A model generated the notes under the pieces. It was not told the DNA's origin. It saw only the letters and a program-made list of their open reading frames with translations, and made no database searches. From an uncultured Pseudomonadota bacterium (GTDB taxonomy: Bacteria; Pseudomonadota; Zetaproteobacteria; Mariprofundales; Mariprofundaceae), in NCBI GenBank assembly GCA_913055645.1, contig CAJXLC010000022.1, positions 1 through 36,905 on the forward strand: a stretch of DNA of 36,905 bases. The letters are read 5' to 3'. A program made the translations under genes and the position numbers. Shown here in pieces: positions 17,331-24,964 of this stretch. Position 1 is the stretch's first letter. Every line of letters begins with the position of its first letter.

Positions 17331-19221
17331 TGAGCCAAACCTCAATATTAGATCCTGCGGATAACGCAGTAAGAGGATGAGGCGATTGGCGTGTAACCCA
17401 GCCAGACCCATGACTACGCAAAGCATAGCCTTGTTGTTCTGCTTGCTGGAAAGCTTGGCGTAAAGATAGACCAATCAAATGAGGCGTTAGACCTGATGCA
17501 GGCGGAGCATTGGATGTTACGGATGCCTGTTGAACTTTCCAGTTTGCCGAGGCTCGCATATCTGGTAGTGAACCGAGATATGGCAATGCTGTTGCTGCTA
17601 TGTTACGGAAAACAGGGGCTGCTACAGTACCACCATAAATAGATTTTTTAGGCTCATCAATCACGACTACTATAACAACTTCAGGGTCTTCGGCAGGCAC
17701 AAAACCAGCGAAGACGGCTGTAAATTTATCTTTGGCATAAGAGCCTTGGTTATTTGCTTTTTGAGCGGTACCTGTTTTCCCAGCCACATGATAACCTGCA
17801 GGAACGGCGCGTTTCCCTGTACCGTTGCTGCCCGTTGCTGCAATAAGCATTTGTGTGACAGCTTGGCTTGTTTTGGTAGAAAATATTTGTTTTCCAAGAT
17901 TCTTTTTATCAGATAATACAAGGCGAGGCGTTAACTTAACGCCATGATTTGCCAAAACGCTAAATGCCGTTGCAAGCTGCAACGGCGTGGTGGCAATACC
18001 TTGCCCAAAGGCTATGTTGGCAGTTTCTACAACCCCCCATTTTTTAGGCGGTAGAAGGATGCCAGCTGACTCACCACCCAACCCTATGCCTGTTCGTCGG
18101 CCAAAGCCCAGAGATGCTAAGTGATTTCCCAGTTGTTCCGAACCTACATTTAAGGCGATTTTGGCGGCGCCGATATTGCTCGATTTTGCAATAATACCTG
18201 TTAAATTTAACCAACCTTCGGAATGATCATCATGAATGGTGTAATCAGCGACTCGGAAACTTCCATTTTCACAAAATACACGGCTATTAGCTTGCCATTT
18301 TTTCGAATCAATCGCCGTAGCAATGGTAAACGGTTTCATGGTAGAGCCTGGCTCAAAAATGTCCGTAATGGCACGGTTGCGCCATTGGCGTGGTTTATAA
18401 TGGGTGAAATTATTGGGGTTGAAACTAGGCCAGCTTGTCATGGCTAAGATATCACCATTTTTTGGGTTCATGACAACAACAGACCCACCCTTGGCATGCT
18501 GTTTGTGAATACCTTCGGTCAATGCGGCATAAGCGACGCTTTGTATATTGCTATCAATGGTTAATGTTAATGCACTACCCATATGTGGTTTTTTCAACCA
18601 TATACCGCCAGGTAACGAGTGTCCGCGTGCATCACGTTGTACAAGGCGTGTGCCAGCTTGACCTTGCAGACGTTGATTCATGCTACGTTCAACACCTTCA
18701 AGCCCATGCCCATCGACACCAACAAAACCCAGAACATGCCCAGTCTCAGGCCCTAGTGGCTGATAGCGCCGCCACTCACTTTCTTGGCGCACACCTAGAA
18801 TTTTCAGTGCGGCCACACGAGCCGCAACCGCAGGTGATACTTGGCGTGCTAACCATCTAAAACCTTTATGATGCTTAATTTTCTTTTGCAACTTAGAAAG
18901 TGGTATGCCTAAGGCACTTGCTAATGATTTTAAATTCTTTTTAGGAATCTCGCCGACCAACGCGCCAATAGATGGAACTTCGATGCTTTTAGATAAGATG
19001 CGCCCATGCCGATCAAGAATAGCTCCGCGCGGAGCGGCTACATCATACTGATGAAAATGTTGATGGGAGGCACGAGCTTTTAGTGTATCGCTTTGCAATA
19101 CATGCAAATTAACAGCGCGAATGAGCAACATCGCTAAACCAAACGCCATCAAACCAACTACAACATACATGCGCCGACGCGCATGTATGTTTTGCTGTTG
19201 TTTATGCTGCATATTACTCAT
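17323..19221 (-). CDS. ftsI: Septal peptidoglycan transpeptidase FtsI (PBP3) with C-terminal PASTA domain
   Basis: Class B penicillin-binding protein that crosslinks septal peptidoglycan with FtsW. A membrane anchor lies at about residues 19-38 after a basic tail. The pedestal domain begins near 60 (APRGAILDRHGRIL). The transpeptidase motifs are STMK (Ser293, Lys296), SSN (347-349) and KTG (482-484). After about 550 a linker leads to a PASTA-like domain at about 575-632 (TPHLIGLSLRQAFQQAEQ to SNIEVWLNE), absent from E. coli FtsI, making the protein 632 rather than 588 residues. The start overlaps the ftsL stop in ATGA. Confidence 0.97.
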   Translation of the reverse strand: MSNMQHKQQQNIHARRRMYVVVGLMAFGLAMLLIRAVNLHVLQSDTLKARASHQHFHQYDVAAPRGAILDRHGRILSKSIEVPSIGALVGEIPKKNLKSLASALGIPLSKLQKKIKHHKGFRWLARQVSPAVAARVAALKILGVRQESEWRRYQPLGPETGHVLGFVGVDGHGLEGVERSMNQRLQGQAGTRLVQRDARGHSLPGGIWLKKPHMGSALTLTIDSNIQSVAYAALTEGIHKQHAKGGSVVVMNPKNGDILAMTSWPSFNPNNFTHYKPRQWRNRAITDIFEPGSTMKPFTIATAIDSKKWQANSRVFCENGSFRVADYTIHDDHSEGWLNLTGIIAKSSNIGAAKIALNVGSEQLGNHLASLGFGRRTGIGLGGESAGILLPPKKWGVVETANIAFGQGIATTPLQLATAFSVLANHGVKLTPRLVLSDKKNLGKQIFSTKTSQAVTQMLIAATGSNGTGKRAVPAGYHVAGKTGTAQKANNQGSYAKDKFTAVFAGFVPAEDPEVVIVVVIDEPKKSIYGGTVAAPVFRNIAATALPYLGSLPDMRASANWKVQQASVTSNAPPASGLTPHLIGLSLRQAFQQAEQQGYALRSHGSGWVTRQSPHPLTALSAGSNIEVWLNE

Positions 19222-19481
19222 GGCTGAAGCACCTGTATGGCACGCGGCGCTTGCATGCCAAGCTTGCTATGAGCCAATCGGCGTAGGCGATTAGGGCGAG
19301 ATAAGCTAGCATACTCTAATCCAAGCACTTGGATTTTTTCGTGTTGCGCAGCAATTTCTTGTTGCAGAACGGAAGCATGTTGAGATGTTTCAATACGCAA
19401 GTGTGATAGCCAGACCTGCGCACCTGCCAATAACATACCGACAGGCAGAAAAAGAGCAATATACAGTAGCCGCGTGTTCAC
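19218..19481 (-). CDS. ftsL: Cell division protein FtsL
   Basis: Small bitopic protein (87 residues) with one transmembrane segment at about residues 5-24 (LLYIALFLPVGMLLAGAQVW), followed by a periplasmic coiled coil (about 30-62, HASVLQQEIAAQHEKIQVLGLEYASL) and a short tail. Such proteins form the FtsQLB complex that activates FtsWI. The start codon is GTG at 19481, overlapping the rsmH stop as GTGA, and the stop overlaps ftsI by 4 bases. Sequence conservation of FtsL is low, so the call rests on size, topology and its position between rsmH and ftsI. Confidence 0.9.
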   Translation of the reverse strand: MNTRLLYIALFLPVGMLLAGAQVWLSHLRIETSQHASVLQQEIAAQHEKIQVLGLEYASLSRPNRLRRLAHSKLGMQAPRAIQVLQP

Positions 19482-20428
19482 GATGCAACCTCTGGCAGTC
19501 GCTCTGCAACACGCAACATAGCAGAACGACTACGTGGGTTTTCTTCCAATTCACTTTCACTGGCACGAATAGGCTTCTTTTGAACCCAACGCATACTTGC
19601 TGCTTTCCCACATACACACATAGGAAATTCTCTTGGGCAAGTGCAAGGATTTACTTCTGCTTCAATAAGGTCGCGAATACGGCGATCTTCACCTGAATGA
19701 AACGATATAACAGCCAAGCGACCCAATGGCGCAAGGCAATGTATGGCAGCTTTTATAGCCGTATCAATTTGTCCATATTCGTCATTCACCCAGATGCGTA
19801 GTGCTTGAAATGTACGGGTAGCAGGGTGAGTGGAGCCATGTCGTGCTTTAGGTGGCACAGCGTGAAAGCATATATTTTCTAATTCCCGAGTAGTGTTAAT
19901 TCCAGTGCTTTTGACTGCTTTTAATATAGCACGCGCCATCCGTCCTGCGAAACGCTCATCACCAAAGCTACGGATAATATGGGTTAAATCTTTTTCAGAA
20001 ACTTTTTTTAAACGTTCAGAAACAGGTTGTCCTGCATCAGGGTTCATACGCATATCAAGAGGGCCGTCATATTGAAATGAAAAGCCGCGTTCAGCCTGAT
20101 CAAGCTGTGGCGAAGACACACCTAAATCAAAGCCGATGCCACAAATATTTGTTTTACCAGCCTCGGATATAGCATCTTCCAAGTTAGCAAAATCACTGTG
20201 AATAATTTGGAAGCGAGAATCTTCTTTAGCCAACATATTCGCAGTCTCAATGGCTTGCGGGTCACGATCCAATGCCAATAAAGAACCCTTATCTGAAAGC
20301 CGGGCTAGCAGCATGCGCGCATGGCCGCCACGTCCAAAGGTTGTATCAACATAGTGACCATCAGGGTCAGTAAGCAATGCATCAATGAAAGAGGAGGCAA
20401 GAACGGGGATATGTTCTTGGGGCAGCAT
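19478..20428 (-). CDS. rsmH: 16S rRNA (cytosine(1402)-N(4))-methyltransferase RsmH
   Basis: SAM-dependent methylation of C1402 of 16S rRNA in the ribosomal P site (former name MraW). HIPVLASSFIDALLTDPDG opens the protein; the SAM site is DTTFGRGGHARMLL; GIGFDLGVSSPQLDQAERGF and DMRMNPDAGQP are highly typical. HSGEDRRIRD and a C-terminal CTCPREFPMCVCGK cysteine cluster complete it. The start at 20428 (MLPQEHIPV) follows the mraZ stop by one base and gives 316 residues; an upstream Met at 20470 is inside mraZ. Confidence 0.97.
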   Translation of the reverse strand: MLPQEHIPVLASSFIDALLTDPDGHYVDTTFGRGGHARMLLARLSDKGSLLALDRDPQAIETANMLAKEDSRFQIIHSDFANLEDAISEAGKTNICGIGFDLGVSSPQLDQAERGFSFQYDGPLDMRMNPDAGQPVSERLKKVSEKDLTHIIRSFGDERFAGRMARAILKAVKSTGINTTRELENICFHAVPPKARHGSTHPATRTFQALRIWVNDEYGQIDTAIKAAIHCLAPLGRLAVISFHSGEDRRIRDLIEAEVNPCTCPREFPMCVCGKAASMRWVQKKPIRASESELEENPRSRSAMLRVAERLPEVAS

Positions 20429-20429
20429 A

Positions 20430-20867
20430 TTAGATACCCAACTGCTCAAGTATATCGGGATCAATGGCATTATCCTCTATTTCAAGCTGCCATAATTGCG
20501 CATCCCATATTTCAACAGTATTGGATGAGCCAGCAAACTGTATAGATTTAGATAAACTAGCATGTTCACGTAAAGATTGCGGCAACAAAACGCGACCTTG
20601 CCTATCGGCGAAACATTCAATAGCCGAGCTAACAACACGGCGTTGAATGCGGCGTAAGGTAGGGTTGGAGGATGGGATAAGGTTCAACTTGTCTAAAAAA
20701 GCCTGCCATTCCATCATGGGATAAACCCTTAAGCATGCATCTCTAATATCTCTGGTGATCACCATGCGCTCATCATCGTAATCTTTGCGCAATGCATCAC
20801 GAAAGGCAGCAGGGATATTAACCCGACCTTTGCTATCCATTGTATTTGCATAATTACCGATAAACAT
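20430..20867 (-). CDS. mraZ: Transcriptional regulator MraZ
   Basis: First gene of the dcw cluster and a DNA-binding repressor of it in E. coli. It has two tandem AbrB/SpoVT-like repeats with the characteristic motifs MDSKGRVNIPAAFR (about residue 10) and DRQGRVLLPQSLREHA (about 85). MraZ forms a ring oligomer that binds repeated TGGG boxes; two such boxes spaced ten bases apart lie 33-47 bases upstream of the start. The start at 20867 (MFIGNYAN) gives 145 residues (E. coli 152); a longer frame from 20906 runs through the leader and reads into the operator. The ribosome site is weak (GGAG about 15 bases away). Confidence 0.96.
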   Translation of the reverse strand: MFIGNYANTMDSKGRVNIPAAFRDALRKDYDDERMVITRDIRDACLRVYPMMEWQAFLDKLNLIPSSNPTLRRIQRRVVSSAIECFADRQGRVLLPQSLREHASLSKSIQFAGSSNTVEIWDAQLWQLEIEDNAIDPDILEQLGI

Positions 20868-20899
20868 GACTACAAGCACCACTCCCGTGCGAATTATTA

Positions 20900-20914
20900 C
20901 CCACACTTACCCAC
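20900..20914 (-). promoter_or_regulatory. mraZ: MraZ operator: two GTGGG boxes, 10-base period
   Basis: On the - strand the sequence reads GTGGGTAAGTGTGGG, so two GTGGG boxes start exactly ten bases apart and each continues TAA. This matches the known MraZ-binding pattern of TGGG repeats separated by 5 bases. The boxes lie just after the predicted -10, near the likely transcription start and 33-47 bases before the mraZ ATG, a good place for autorepression. Only two clear boxes are seen; a third in-register box is not present. Confidence 0.75.
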
Positions 20915-20923
20915 TTATGCGCC

Positions 20924-20952
20924 AATATCGACTAATTTTTTATATATGTCAA
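20924..20952 (-). promoter_or_regulatory. Sigma70-type promoter of the dcw cluster
   Basis: On the - strand a perfect TTGACA (-35, 20947-20952) is separated by 17 bases from GATATT (-10, 20924-20929, 4 of 6 consensus). It points at mraZ, with an initiation point expected about 50 bases before the mraZ ATG and immediately next to the MraZ boxes. Surrounding DNA is very AT-rich. It is likely the main cluster promoter, although internal promoters cannot be excluded. Confidence 0.7.
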
Positions 20953-21083
20953 TACTATTTGTCCATTATTTATTATATATTTCAAGCATTTACGATAAAA
21001 CAGTTTAGTTATTAGGGTTTTGCAGCCTTTGTGAATGAAGTTCTTTTTTTAAGTCTTATAACCTATTGTTATATATAGATAAT

Positions 21084-21127
21084 TATAATATTTAGAGCGT
21101 GGTTTATGCAGTGTGGGTTAAAGTGGG
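21084..21127 (+). promoter_or_regulatory. Second MraZ-type box pair in opposite orientation, with a TATAAT hexamer upstream
   Basis: On the + strand GTGGG occurs at 21113-21117 and again at 21123-21127, again with a ten-base period and both followed by TTA. A perfect TATAAT lies at 21084-21089, but the matching -35 is poor. The pair points away from mraZ and toward the 3' end of kdsB, about 200 bases from the mraZ operator. No + strand gene follows, so it may help MraZ looping or control an antisense or small RNA. The rest of the 20868-21160 gap is AT-rich without other clear elements. Confidence 0.45.
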
Positions 21128-21160
21128 TTATTTTTTCTTATTCTGATAATCAGGAAGTAA

Positions 21161-21925
21161 TTACGATGCTTGTAGCTGTTTCTTCGCACGTTCGAGGTCT
21201 TCAGGTGTATCCACGCCCAAGCAGTGAAAGTCGCCAGTGGTTACGGCAATAGTGTATCCATGATGCAATACGCGTAGCTGTTCCAATTGTTCGGAATTAC
21301 CATTTGGGCATTCGGATAATTGACTGTAATTTGATAGAAATTCTTTGGTATAAGCATACAAACCAACATGTTGTAGTGCCGTAGCGACATGTTCTTTACG
21401 AGGGAAAGGTATGGCAGCACGGCTGAAATACATGGCATGAGATTTGGCATTGCAGACCACTTTGACGACATTGGGATCGTACAGGTCTTCATCACGCAGC
21501 AATGGATGAGCAAGCGTTGCCATTTCAAGCGTGGAATCAAGTGTAAATGGTTTGATAACGGCTTGAATAGCAAGCGGGTCAATTAAGGGTTCATCACCTT
21601 GCACATTAACCACAATATCACAATCCATGTCTTGCACAGCTTCAGCCAAGCGCTCGCTGCCACTTTGATGGTCAATATGACTCATAAAAACATCACAATC
21701 TGCATCACGGACAATGGAAGCAATGCGCTCATCATCGGTTGCTACAAAGACATGACCAATATTTGCCTGTTTGGCACGCTCAATAACATGAACAATCATG
21801 GGTTTACCAGCCAACTCAGCCAAAGGCTTGCCAGGAAAGCGGGTGGATGCGAAACGCGCAGGAATACCAACAGCAACAGTTTGTTTTGTGACAGTTTTCT
21901 TCGATGTTCTCATGGTATGCGTCAT
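21161..21925 (-). CDS. kdsB: 3-deoxy-manno-octulosonate cytidylyltransferase KdsB
   Basis: Activates Kdo with CTP to CMP-Kdo for the lipopolysaccharide inner core. The N-terminal nucleotide-binding signature GIPARFASTRFPGKPLAEL is at about residues 20-38. IVVNVQGDEPLIDP holds the Mg-binding Asp; ATDDERI and the C-terminal HCLGVDTPEDLERAK are typical. The 254 residues fit the family; a start 4 codons later (MRTSKK) is equally possible. The ATG at 21925 shares one base with the rfaE1 stop (TAATG), so it belongs to an LPS-precursor operon with rfaE1. Confidence 0.96.
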   Translation of the reverse strand: MTHTMRTSKKTVTKQTVAVGIPARFASTRFPGKPLAELAGKPMIVHVIERAKQANIGHVFVATDDERIASIVRDADCDVFMSHIDHQSGSERLAEAVQDMDCDIVVNVQGDEPLIDPLAIQAVIKPFTLDSTLEMATLAHPLLRDEDLYDPNVVKVVCNAKSHAMYFSRAAIPFPRKEHVATALQHVGLYAYTKEFLSNYSQLSECPNGNSEQLEQLRVLHHGYTIAVTTGDFHCLGVDTPEDLERAKKQLQAS

Positions 21926-22842
21926 TAAAAGGCTTTTATTTCTTGCCAGCTAGCCGTAGCCGTACCTACTTTGCTCACCACTACACCAGCAGCTTTATTG
22001 GCTGTTTGTGCCGCAAGTAGCGGTGAATCACCACGGCTTAAACAGGTGGTAAATACTGCAATCACTGTATCTCCAGCCCCTGTAACATCGAACACATCGC
22101 GTGCGGCGGTTGGAATATGGTGGCACACATGCCCATCAAATAATGTCATGCCACGCTCAGAACGTGTGATAAGCACATATTGTAAAGCAAGGTCGGCGTG
22201 TAATTTACGGGCAATGGATTCCACATGAACATCTTCATTGATGCTATCCATATTCGTCATTGCGGCGGCCTCATGCAGATTGGGCGTAATAAATGTTGCG
22301 CCTTTATAGGCATCGGTATGTGCTGGTTTGGGGTCAATAGCGATAATTTTCCCATGCAATTCAGCGATAAGTTGTTTGAGAAAATTTGGGGTGAGTACGC
22401 CTTTGGCATAATCGGAAAGAATCACTGCTTTAGCATCACTTAGTTTATTTTTTAAATGTTGTAAAAGCACGGCATGCATATCTTCGTGTAAGGGCATGGC
22501 CCACTCTTTATCAAAGCGGACGACTTGTTGATGGCGAGCAATTACACGGGTTTTAATAGCGGTAGGGCGACCGTTCTTTTTTGTAATGACACCTTCATGC
22601 GCAGCGTTTAGTTCTGCCAAACGGTTATGTACCCAAATGCCAGGCTCATCATCACCAACGGCACCAAACATGGCAGATGATTGCTCTAGAGCATGCAGAT
22701 TACGAATAACATTGGCAGAGCCACCCAGTCGGCGTTCAACCTTTTCGACGTGTACGACAGGCACGGGAGCTTCAGGTGAAATACGTGATACATCACCAAG
22801 AACAAACTCATCAACAATAATGTCGCCTATCACCAAAATCAT
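21925..22842 (-). CDS. rfaE1: D-glycero-beta-D-manno-heptose-7-phosphate kinase (stand-alone HldE kinase domain)
   Basis: PfkB/ribokinase-family sugar kinase that makes heptose 1,7-bisphosphate for ADP-heptose and the LPS inner core. The N-terminus ILVIGDIIVDEFVLGDVSRI, the RLGGSANVIRNLHAL sugar-binding region and the C-terminal anion-hole motif DVTGAGDTVIAVF with catalytic Asp are present. At 305 residues it has only the kinase half of the bifunctional E. coli HldE; the nucleotidyltransferase half must be encoded elsewhere. It overlaps the upstream methyltransferase by 4 bases (ATGA) and kdsB by one. Confidence 0.9.
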   Translation of the reverse strand: MILVIGDIIVDEFVLGDVSRISPEAPVPVVHVEKVERRLGGSANVIRNLHALEQSSAMFGAVGDDEPGIWVHNRLAELNAAHEGVITKKNGRPTAIKTRVIARHQQVVRFDKEWAMPLHEDMHAVLLQHLKNKLSDAKAVILSDYAKGVLTPNFLKQLIAELHGKIIAIDPKPAHTDAYKGATFITPNLHEAAAMTNMDSINEDVHVESIARKLHADLALQYVLITRSERGMTLFDGHVCHHIPTAARDVFDVTGAGDTVIAVFTTCLSRGDSPLLAAQTANKAAGVVVSKVGTATASWQEIKAF

Positions 22843-23795
22843 GACTTAAAACGTCCTTCCAGATCTTTCACGAAGCTATTGGCTTGCATGTATTCTTTGG
22901 CATAGGATGTAAGCTTGATGATACGGCGCAATAAATAATCAGTGCGTAGATTGTAGGTGAACCAGTTGTAACGAAAAATTGCATCATGGCTGTGCTTAGC
23001 TTCCTGTTTATCAAATTCAATACTTTCAGGGATAGTGACTTTTTTGAAAAGAATTTGAATGTCAGGGTTGGTTGTGTCGGTGAAAGTCTGTACGACTTCA
23101 AAGCCTGCAACCTTTGCCATATTAATCAAAGTATTGTGGGTGAAGTTATAGGTGTGGGCAAAATGAAATAAACGACCAAAAGTGGCAAATGGCGCGCCTA
23201 CGTTCGGGCATTCAATGTATAACAAACCATCATCTTTGATTAAGCCGCGCATATGGGTGAGCGCACGTTTGGGTGATACGAAGTGTTCAATCACATGAAT
23301 CAATAGCAATACATCACGTGAATAATCTTCTTTAAGGTCGTATAAGTTTATATTTTCTACATTGGCATGCAATACACCACGGGTATAGCTGTTGAAATCA
23401 GTGTTTGGCTCAATGCCTGAAGCATCAAAGCCATCAACTTCAAATGATTTAACCGTGCAGCCAATGCCTGCGCCAACTTCAAATACCTTGGATTTTTCAG
23501 GAATGAATGATTTTATTTGTTTAAGAATACGTTGCCCATTGTTCCAAGCACGCATAATACGGCGTGGAGATGGTTTGCTCTCACCGTGATAATCACGGCG
23601 GTAATCTTTGGCGTAATAGGTTGAAATTTCATCTTCACTGGGCATAGGTTGGTGCATCACCAAACCGCAACCTTGGCAGATACCTGTTTTTAAAGGTTTG
23701 TTGTGACGGTCATATTCAGAGATGGTCTCGAAGCTTGAACTGCCACAAAGATCACAGATTTGTTGAACATCTTCATTTTGAGTAACTTGAGTCAA
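22839..23795 (-). CDS. Class I SAM-dependent methyltransferase with N-terminal zinc ribbon
   Basis: Residues 14-43 hold a CDLCG...CQGCG four-cysteine ribbon (Cys14, 17, 40, 43), followed at about 104-115 by the SAM motif FEVGAGIGCTV and later by LLIHVIEHFVSPKRAL and LYIECPNVG, the usual class I methyltransferase order (Methyltransf_11/23-like). Proteins of this form are common in surface-polysaccharide loci and may methylate sugars, but the substrate is unknown. The start is TTG at 23795, with AAGGGG 7 bases before it; no better in-frame ATG is near. It is translationally coupled to rfaE1 by a 4-base overlap, suggesting an envelope-glycan role. Confidence 0.8.
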   Translation of the reverse strand: MTQVTQNEDVQQICDLCGSSSFETISEYDRHNKPLKTGICQGCGLVMHQPMPSEDEISTYYAKDYRRDYHGESKPSPRRIMRAWNNGQRILKQIKSFIPEKSKVFEVGAGIGCTVKSFEVDGFDASGIEPNTDFNSYTRGVLHANVENINLYDLKEDYSRDVLLLIHVIEHFVSPKRALTHMRGLIKDDGLLYIECPNVGAPFATFGRLFHFAHTYNFTHNTLINMAKVAGFEVVQTFTDTTNPDIQILFKKVTIPESIEFDKQEAKHSHDAIFRYNWFTYNLRTDYLLRRIIKLTSYAKEYMQANSFVKDLEGRFKS

Positions 23796-23836
23796 AACAT
23801 GCCCCTTGGATAAGATAGGACAGAACTATGCCAGCC

Positions 23837-24919
23837 TTAGAGCTTGGCGGCGAGTTTTCTGCGCGCGACAACTTCAGTTTTAAGTTGACCACATGCCGCA
23901 GAAATATCACGCCCCCGTGATTCTCGTACCACAGCAATAAAACCAGCTTGTTTTAATTCGGCACGAAACGCTTCGACATGACTGCGCTCCGGGCGTTGCC
24001 ATTGGCTGCCCTGAAATGGATTAAAGGGAAGTAAGTTGATGGTGGTTGCGATACCATCAAGCAGCTGAATAAGGCGCTTGGCATCGTCAATACTGTCATT
24101 GATGCCACCAAGTAAAACATATTCAATGAGAATGCGTTTTCGCCCATGTTTATCCACATAAGCACGCATAGCGTCCAATAGTTCAGTGATTGGGTATTTC
24201 TGATTAATCGGCATGATATGGCTGCGAATATCATCAGTTGTTGCATTGAGTGAAACAGCCAGCGAACATGGAAGTTCATCTTCAATCATGCGGTAAATAG
24301 CAGGTACAAGCCCAGCTGTGGATAAAGTGACACGGCGCGGAGGGAAAGCCATACCCTTAGTATCCGTAACCATGCGTACAAAATCAGAGACAGCCTCATA
24401 GTTGTGTAAAGGCTCGCCCATACCCATCAATACAAGGTTGGTGACAGGTTGTCCCATAAGATGTCTCGCTGTGAATGCTTGTGACATAATTTCTGCAGTG
24501 CTTAAATTGCGCGTTAGCCCAGCGGTAGCCGTGAGGCAAAATTTACAGCCAATGGCGCAGCCCACTTGGGTGGAAACGCATTGTGTGAGTCTGCCAGATG
24601 CAGGGATAAGTACGCTTTCTACTTCTTTACCATCAGGCATACTGAGTAATATTTTGCGTGTGCCATCTTCAGCTTGTTGATTGGCGATGAGTTTTGGCTC
24701 TAATAAGCGTACATGTTGATCCAGATAGTTGCGTAATTGTTGTGGTAGTTCAGGCATGGCATGCCAATTAGTGATGCCACGACGAAAAATATAAGCATTC
24801 AGTGTGTCAGCATGGACATCTTTTACGCCTGCATCACGACATAAGTTTAATAATGCCTGTGCGTTCATGCCCGTAAGGTAAGGACGATGATCCAGCGAGT
24901 TTTTCAAGTTGTTTTGCAT
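23837..24919 (-). CDS. rlmN: Dual-specificity RNA methyltransferase RlmN
   Basis: Radical-SAM enzyme that methylates C2 of A2503 in 23S rRNA and of A37 in certain tRNAs. The cluster motif CAIGCKFC (Cys121, 125, 128) is preceded by the conserved CVSTQVG segment. MGMGEPLHNYEAV and LSTAGLVPAIYRM follow; the methyl-carrying cysteine is in AACGQLKTE (about Cys343). The 360 residues are typical. The start at 24919 has no Shine-Dalgarno match and sits 5 bases after the T-run of the ferredoxin terminator; Met18 is an alternative but cuts into the N-terminal domain. Confidence 0.96.
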   Translation of the reverse strand: MQNNLKNSLDHRPYLTGMNAQALLNLCRDAGVKDVHADTLNAYIFRRGITNWHAMPELPQQLRNYLDQHVRLLEPKLIANQQAEDGTRKILLSMPDGKEVESVLIPASGRLTQCVSTQVGCAIGCKFCLTATAGLTRNLSTAEIMSQAFTARHLMGQPVTNLVLMGMGEPLHNYEAVSDFVRMVTDTKGMAFPPRRVTLSTAGLVPAIYRMIEDELPCSLAVSLNATTDDIRSHIMPINQKYPITELLDAMRAYVDKHGRKRILIEYVLLGGINDSIDDAKRLIQLLDGIATTINLLPFNPFQGSQWQRPERSHVEAFRAELKQAGFIAVVRESRGRDISAACGQLKTEVVARRKLAAKL

Positions 24920-24924
24920 GCGTT

Positions 24925-24956
24925 TAAAAAGAATGACCGAGGGCTTGCCTCGGTCA
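24925..24956 (-). terminator. Intrinsic terminator after the ferredoxin gene
   Basis: A perfect 9-bp stem (TGACCGAGG / CCTCGGTCA, 24934-24942 and 24948-24956) with a 5-base loop is followed on the - strand by TTCTTTTT. It begins 8 bases past the fdxA stop and ends just before the rlmN ATG, so rlmN needs read-through or a promoter within fdxA. Confidence 0.85.
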
Positions 24957-24964
24957 TAGAAAGT

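Noticed and set aside
20895-20915. DnaA-box-like sequences (TTACCCACA) upstream of mraZ
   Set aside because: They mismatch the DnaA consensus at a key position, and the exact ten-base repeat of GTGGG fits MraZ boxes much better.
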